NCBI GenBank assembly: GCA_020025575.1
Contig: JAHHRW010000004.1
Coordinates: 62,001-126,000 of the forward strand
Source of the DNA: Oscillospiraceae bacterium
GTDB taxonomy: Bacteria; Bacillota; Clostridia; Oscillospirales; Oscillospiraceae
DNA: 64,000 nucleotides
Reading direction: 5' to 3'
Every line of letters starts with the position of its first letter. Positions within the stretch are counted from its first letter, which is position 1. A program made the translations under genes and the position numbers. Of this stretch, positions 61,179 through 64,000 are shown one piece after another. The notes beneath the pieces were generated by a model. It made no database searches. It worked only from the letters and a program-made list of their open reading frames with translations, and was not told the DNA's origin.

Positions 61179-61399
61179 ATGGAAGGAATCATTAAGCACA
61201 TTGTTATTGACCGGGAGAATTTCATGTTTTCCAACACGCCTATCGGCGCTGCGGCGGTGCAGTTATTTTTCCATGATCTAGACGGCAATTGAGAATACCT
61301 GGATCTATACCGCTATCTGCCCTGGCTGCCAACATCACAGATTTTAAAGATGCAGAAATTATCCCGTCGCTGTTGCTTAGGAATGTTACGAAAGAATGA
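61179..61399 (+). pseudogene. Remnant of an IS66-type transposase (C-terminal end)
   Basis: The frame from 61179 encodes IVIDRENFMFSNTPIGAAAV, close to the IS66 pattern GRKNFLFSNTPKGAKAS. A stop at 61290-61292 interrupts it, after which EYLDLYRYLPWLP continues in frame like the IS66 end (YLxYLLxxLP). The rest of the transposase is missing. The remaining sequence from 60930 to 61514 shows no other gene. Confidence 0.7.
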
Positions 61400-61411
61400 A
61401 AAGTATAATGA

Positions 61412-61445
61412 CAGAGAGCCGATGCTATACGGCGTCGGCTCTCTG
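61412..61445. terminator. Hairpin downstream of the retron gene
   Basis: CAGAGAGCCGA / TCGGCTCTCTG, an 11-bp stem extended by GC pairs, 70 bases beyond the reverse-transcriptase stop. It may end the retron transcript. Confidence 0.55.
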
Positions 61446-61514
61446 CAAGATTTTAAACTTTAGATCATATTTGATGAACAATCTAAGATTTTCAGGATCA
61501 AAAAAAACTTTATA

Positions 61515-63149
61515 CTATATTACCAGGTGAATTGGTATGAAACCTTGTTTATCTGTATCGTCAGACTGAGACATTGATTCAACGCCACCTTTAATGATAC
61601 CTACAACTTTTTTATTAGCATCAAGTACAACTCCACCACTAGCACCGTGAACTATTCTCCCACTGACGGTATAAAATGGTTCGTTAAATAATCTAGTTAT
61701 GCTTGTCACTGTACAAGATTGAATATACGGAGAATCCCCCTGCATAAAGTTTGGATATCCTATAATTGTCACTGAATCTCCTACATGTAGAGATCTACTA
61801 TCACCAATTTCTAGCTGATTTTCAGTACTACCCCTATATGCTATATTAAATACAGCATAATCTAAACTTGCATCTGACTTACAGTTCCCAAGCTCTAATG
61901 ACACTACTCCATAACGTAGACTTGGATAATCGGTATATTTATACACACGGAAAAATTCCCTATTACTAACTACATGATAGCTCGTAACAAGTCCGACATT
62001 TTTTAAATAAAACCCACTTCCCTGGATTCCCGATTCGTCTTGGAGCACAAATACATTGTTCTGAGCAAGTAGTTCCATACCATGTAGCGCAGAGACGTCA
62101 AAAATTTCTTCCTCGCATATTTTGTTTAATTTTTCTGCAAGTGCAAGAAACGTAGCACTTTTCTTCCCCTTTACCTGACCAATATACCCGATTTTTCCTT
62201 TCAACACAGTTATATACCACGCTTCAACAATTGCCTCATTCTCAGGATCATTTATCATACTTTTTATATTTTCATTTTTACAAAGGCCTAGTTGTACATA
62301 GCTTTGTGCAGCCGCATATATTCCATTTTTTTGGCATTGATATAGCGCTGCCCTTATATTTTTTATATAACTGCGCTGGAGATTAGGGAAAGAATTCACC
62401 GTGAGGCCTGTTACCTCTTGATGATTTGTATTATATCTTAAAGTTATCTTGTTAGGATTGACTTCAAAACTTTGTTCATCAAGCAGTTTTTGTAGCTTAC
62501 TCCCTATCTGCACTTTCCCATTTAGAATCTGAACGATCTCTTCTGGAAAACTTTTGGCATAAGTAGACAGTGTAATATCATCTGCGTATCGAGTATACGT
62601 ACAGCTATATTTTTTTGCCAAATTAATCATCTGCGTATCAAGTGATCTGCAAACCATGTTAGTAATAACAGGAGAAGAAGGAGCTCCCTGTGGCAATCTC
62701 CCTTTATAGCACGCCAACTGTGCTATAGTTATGGCAGCTTCTCTTCCTAAACAATATGGTTTAGCCATTAGCATTCCACATACACGACCAAAGTGGATTT
62801 GAGAAAAGAAATCCTTTAAGTCTATATTAAGTATTATACGCTTTTGAGCATGCTGTTCCGCATTACTTATATGGCTTTTTCCCTCCACAAATCCATATGT
62901 GCAGACTTTGGGCTTATATGCATCAGACAGAACTATGGCCAACTTCTTCTGTATATTGTTTAGTTTTTCGTAAGGCGCAGATATCATACGTTTATCACCG
63001 TTTCTCTTAGGGATATAAAACGTATGATACATTCTTTCCGGGCGAATTCTATATAAAAAATAGCGCAAGCTGCGCTCCTTAATACCCAAAATATTTGCAA
63101 CATCTTGTCGCGTTTTTAGAGAATTGAATTCCGTTTTTTTGTCTTCCAT
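61515..63149 (-). CDS. Retron reverse transcriptase fused to a trypsin-like serine protease
   Basis: About 544 residues. RT part (1-320): NAEQH at 96-100 (the retron NAxxH motif), motif A NIDLKDFF with Asp110, motif B LPQGAPSSP (152-160), catalytic YADD (188-191) and VTG (246-248), the retron thumb motif. C-terminal part (about 360-544) is a trypsin-like protease with an apparent full triad: His392 in TSYHVV, Asp430 in LDYAVF, Ser504 in HGASGGV. ATG 63149 follows AGAGGTG and lies 11 bases after the msd a2 repeat. The RT should make multicopy single-stranded DNA from the upstream RNA; the protease is the likely effector of an anti-phage system. RT-protease fusions are known among retrons but little studied. 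Confidence 0.93.
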   Translation of the reverse strand: MEDKKTEFNSLKTRQDVANILGIKERSLRYFLYRIRPERMYHTFYIPKRNGDKRMISAPYEKLNNIQKKLAIVLSDAYKPKVCTYGFVEGKSHISNAEQHAQKRIILNIDLKDFFSQIHFGRVCGMLMAKPYCLGREAAITIAQLACYKGRLPQGAPSSPVITNMVCRSLDTQMINLAKKYSCTYTRYADDITLSTYAKSFPEEIVQILNGKVQIGSKLQKLLDEQSFEVNPNKITLRYNTNHQEVTGLTVNSFPNLQRSYIKNIRAALYQCQKNGIYAAAQSYVQLGLCKNENIKSMINDPENEAIVEAWYITVLKGKIGYIGQVKGKKSATFLALAEKLNKICEEEIFDVSALHGMELLAQNNVFVLQDESGIQGSGFYLKNVGLVTSYHVVSNREFFRVYKYTDYPSLRYGVVSLELGNCKSDASLDYAVFNIAYRGSTENQLEIGDSRSLHVGDSVTIIGYPNFMQGDSPYIQSCTVTSITRLFNEPFYTVSGRIVHGASGGVVLDANKKVVGIIKGGVESMSQSDDTDKQGFIPIHLVI

Positions 63150-63159
63150 ATTACACCTC

Positions 63160-63331
63160 TTAGTGAAGAGCACAGAGAAACTCTACCTTCTGACGAAGAG
63201 TGCACATATATTAAGAAATAATATAAAACTAGCTAATATGCAAACAGGCTAGTAAGGAACATGCCCCAGACATTTTAATACGACGTTGCGGTGACACTAA
63301 CGAAAAACAATTTCTCTGTACTCTTCACTAA
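63160..63331 (-). ncRNA. Retron msr-msd non-coding RNA
   Basis: a1 (63331-63311, minus strand TTAGTGAAGAG..) and a2 (63180-63160, ..CTCTTCACTAA) are inverted repeats of 21 bases with one difference, which still forms a G-U pair. Inside are stems ACTAGC/GCTAGT (about 63253-63227), TATATTA/TAATATA and CTTC/GAAG near the a2 end. Length, position directly before the RT and terminal repeats are those of an msr-msd. The branching G and exact msd limits cannot be fixed by eye. Confidence 0.9.
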
Positions 63332-63333
63332 TG

Positions 63334-63362
63334 AGTATATACATGCAATTTAGATATGTCAA
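63334..63362 (-). promoter_or_regulatory. Promoter of the retron
   Basis: Minus strand TTGACA (63362-63357), exact 17-base spacer, TATACT (63339-63334). The predicted start (about 63327) falls within the first bases of a1, so the paired a1/a2 stem in RNA may be about 17 bp. Confidence 0.9.
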
Positions 63363-63502
63363 TAAATAATCTGTATTTTCCCATTTATATGGGAGCATTG
63401 TTTTGTGCTAAAAGGAGTTTTTGTAATTCGAGGGGAGGTTTGATGCTTGCGATTAGTTATCCAGACACCGCCAACTGGGAAATACATCAGAAAAATGCTG
63501 TC

Positions 63503-63556
63503 TAAAGTAAATAACAAATCGCCGACTTTGAGAAAATACTCAGAGTCGGCGATTTT
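63503..63556. repeat. Hairpin repeat, right copy
   Basis: Second copy of the element at 60872-60925: stem ATCGCCGACT (63518-63527) / AGTCGGCGAT (63544-63553), followed by TTTTG on the plus strand. The loop differs from the left copy. The two copies bracket the IS66 remnant and the retron. Confidence 0.8.
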
Positions 63557-63632
63557 GATATGTCACCAGATTTAAGCTTATATGTTTTGCTGCATGCAGG
63601 TCTTTTCTTGAAATATGATTATACTTGCTGAT

Positions 63633-63649
63633 ACACCATTTTTACACCA
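63633..63649 (+). repeat. Paired ACACCA repeats near the right end (putative integrase arm sites)
   Basis: ACACCA at 63633-63638 and 63644-63649, the same 11-base spacing and orientation as at 53034-53050, in TTTACACCATT context. Confidence 0.6.
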
Positions 63650-63777
63650 TTATGGCGTTAAGACTTATGGAGTAAAGTGGCGATACATGAGTTGTACAAT
63701 TCGGAAAACCATTGTGGTATTGTAGAATATAGCACCTCGTTGAAATTTATGGTTAAATGAAATTATGGTGCTGAATT

Positions 63778-63794
63778 ACAATACCTAATTTCAT
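63778..63794. repeat. Attachment site, right copy
   Basis: ACAATACCTAATTTCAT, identical to 52962-52978. On the minus strand it is a severed copy of the first ychF codons, 24 bases after the serine dehydratase stop and preceded by AAAGGAAG, the likely original ychF ribosome site. Confidence 0.9.
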
Positions 63795-63818
63795 GATATA
63801 TAGCTTCCTTTCGGTGAT

Positions 63819-64000
63819 TTACTTATTTCTGTTTCGGGCGTAGATTTTGGCCAGACCACCTTCGCTGGTTTCCCGGAAACGGTGGTTCAGATTGATGCCG
63901 GTTTCATGCATGGCTCTGCAAACCATGTCGTAGCTAATGTTGCGGCTGCCGCACAGGCAGTAGCTCAGGTTGCAGGCATTCATTGCCCGCATGGCGGCAA
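63819..64000 (-). CDS. sdaA: L-serine dehydratase, C-terminal end (partial, 5' part outside the window)
   Basis: The last 60 codons read AAMRAMNACNLSYCLCGS and continue ETGINLNHRFRETSEGGLAK before the stop. This matches the C terminus of the single-chain iron-sulfur L-serine ammonia-lyase (E. coli SdaA: ETGKDMNAKYRETSRGGLA). It converts L-serine to pyruvate and ammonia. The gene is co-oriented with ychF and, without the element, would end 24 bases before the ychF start, so the two probably formed one transcript before insertion. Confidence 0.85.
   Translation of the reverse strand, partial: AAMRAMNACNLSYCLCGSRNISYDMVCRAMHETGINLNHRFRETSEGGLAKIYARNRNK

Larger units (their letters stand above)
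52962..63794. mobile_element. Integrative mobilizable element inserted at the ychF start codon
   Basis: Bounded by 17-bp direct repeats and more AT-rich than the surrounding chromosome. It contains integrase, excisionase-like gene, CRESS-like rep with stem-loop origin, two-part TcpA ATPase, a small accessory protein, two XRE regulators, two lipoproteins, an IS66 remnant and a retron. There is no full conjugation apparatus, so it is probably mobilizable with help. Viral-Rep-type (PF02407) relaxases have been proposed for mobilizable elements of streptococci; this unit fits that kind of design. Confidence 0.88.

Noticed and set aside
61515..63149. Group II intron or DRT-type reverse transcriptase
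   Set aside because: No maturase domain; the NAxxH and VTG motifs and flanking a1/a2 repeats identify a retron.
1..64000. CRISPR arrays or rRNA genes
   Set aside because: No evenly spaced direct repeats and no rRNA sequence were seen in the window.

Overview
The window comes from a Gram-positive, low-to-mid GC bacterium, most likely a gut-associated member of Clostridia (Oscillospiraceae or a relative). The grounds are MurT/GatD cell-wall genes, SpoVB/MurJ-type flippases, YesM/YesN regulation, lipoprotein ABC binding proteins, strong AGGAGG ribosome sites with frequent TTG/GTG starts, and THF and SAM riboswitches. I cannot name the species.

Layout. 1-5.1 kb (minus): gatD (partial), murT, a lipid flippase-like gene and a MATE transporter. 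5.3-8.5 kb: phosphohexomutase and an NhaC-type antiporter. 8.8-14.2 kb: a complete oligopeptide/dipeptide ABC operon. 14.3-16.3 kb: a biotin module (bioY, DUF1284 gene, birA) behind a BirA-type operator. 16.5-19.5 kb: MATE transporter, XRE regulator, cupin. 19.6-37.5 kb: a glycan-use locus holding a GH20 hexosaminidase, LplB/LplC-type sugar ABC transporter, GH38 alpha-mannosidase, mannose/lyxose isomerase, fructokinase, GH2 beta-mannosidase, YesM/YesN two-component pair, second binding lipoprotein and YesL. Together these would import mannose-rich glycans, perhaps N-glycan fragments, and turn mannose into fructose-6-phosphate. 37.9-46.3 kb: a CNNM-type transporter, then two divergent folate operons: pabA-pabB-pabC with a highly divergent DAHP-synthase homologue (minus), and THF-riboswitch-controlled folE-HD-folP-folBK (plus). 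46.4-51.5 kb: a small unknown gene under an S-box SAM riboswitch, an EF-hand membrane protein, arsC, and a GntR/ABC operon with a perfect operator. Then tRNA-Pro and ychF.

52,962-63,794 is an integrated mobile element of about 10.8 kb. It is bounded by a 17-bp direct repeat made from the first 17 bases of ychF, and it separates ychF from its former upstream neighbour, an L-serine dehydratase gene. It carries a tyrosine integrase, an excisionase-like gene, a CRESS-DNA-virus-like Rep (HUH endonuclease plus SF3 helicase), an FtsK/TcpA-type coupling ATPase split over two genes, a small conserved-type protein, two XRE regulators and two lipoproteins. Just upstream of rep is a perfect 12-bp stem-loop with TAGTATTAC in the loop, as in circovirus/nanovirus origins.

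The cargo next to the right end is a retron: a reverse transcriptase with NAxxH, YADD and VTG motifs fused to a trypsin-like protease, preceded by an msr-msd locus with 21-nt a1/a2 inverted repeats and a consensus promoter. The CRESS-type replication module and the protease-fused retron are the most interesting parts of the window.
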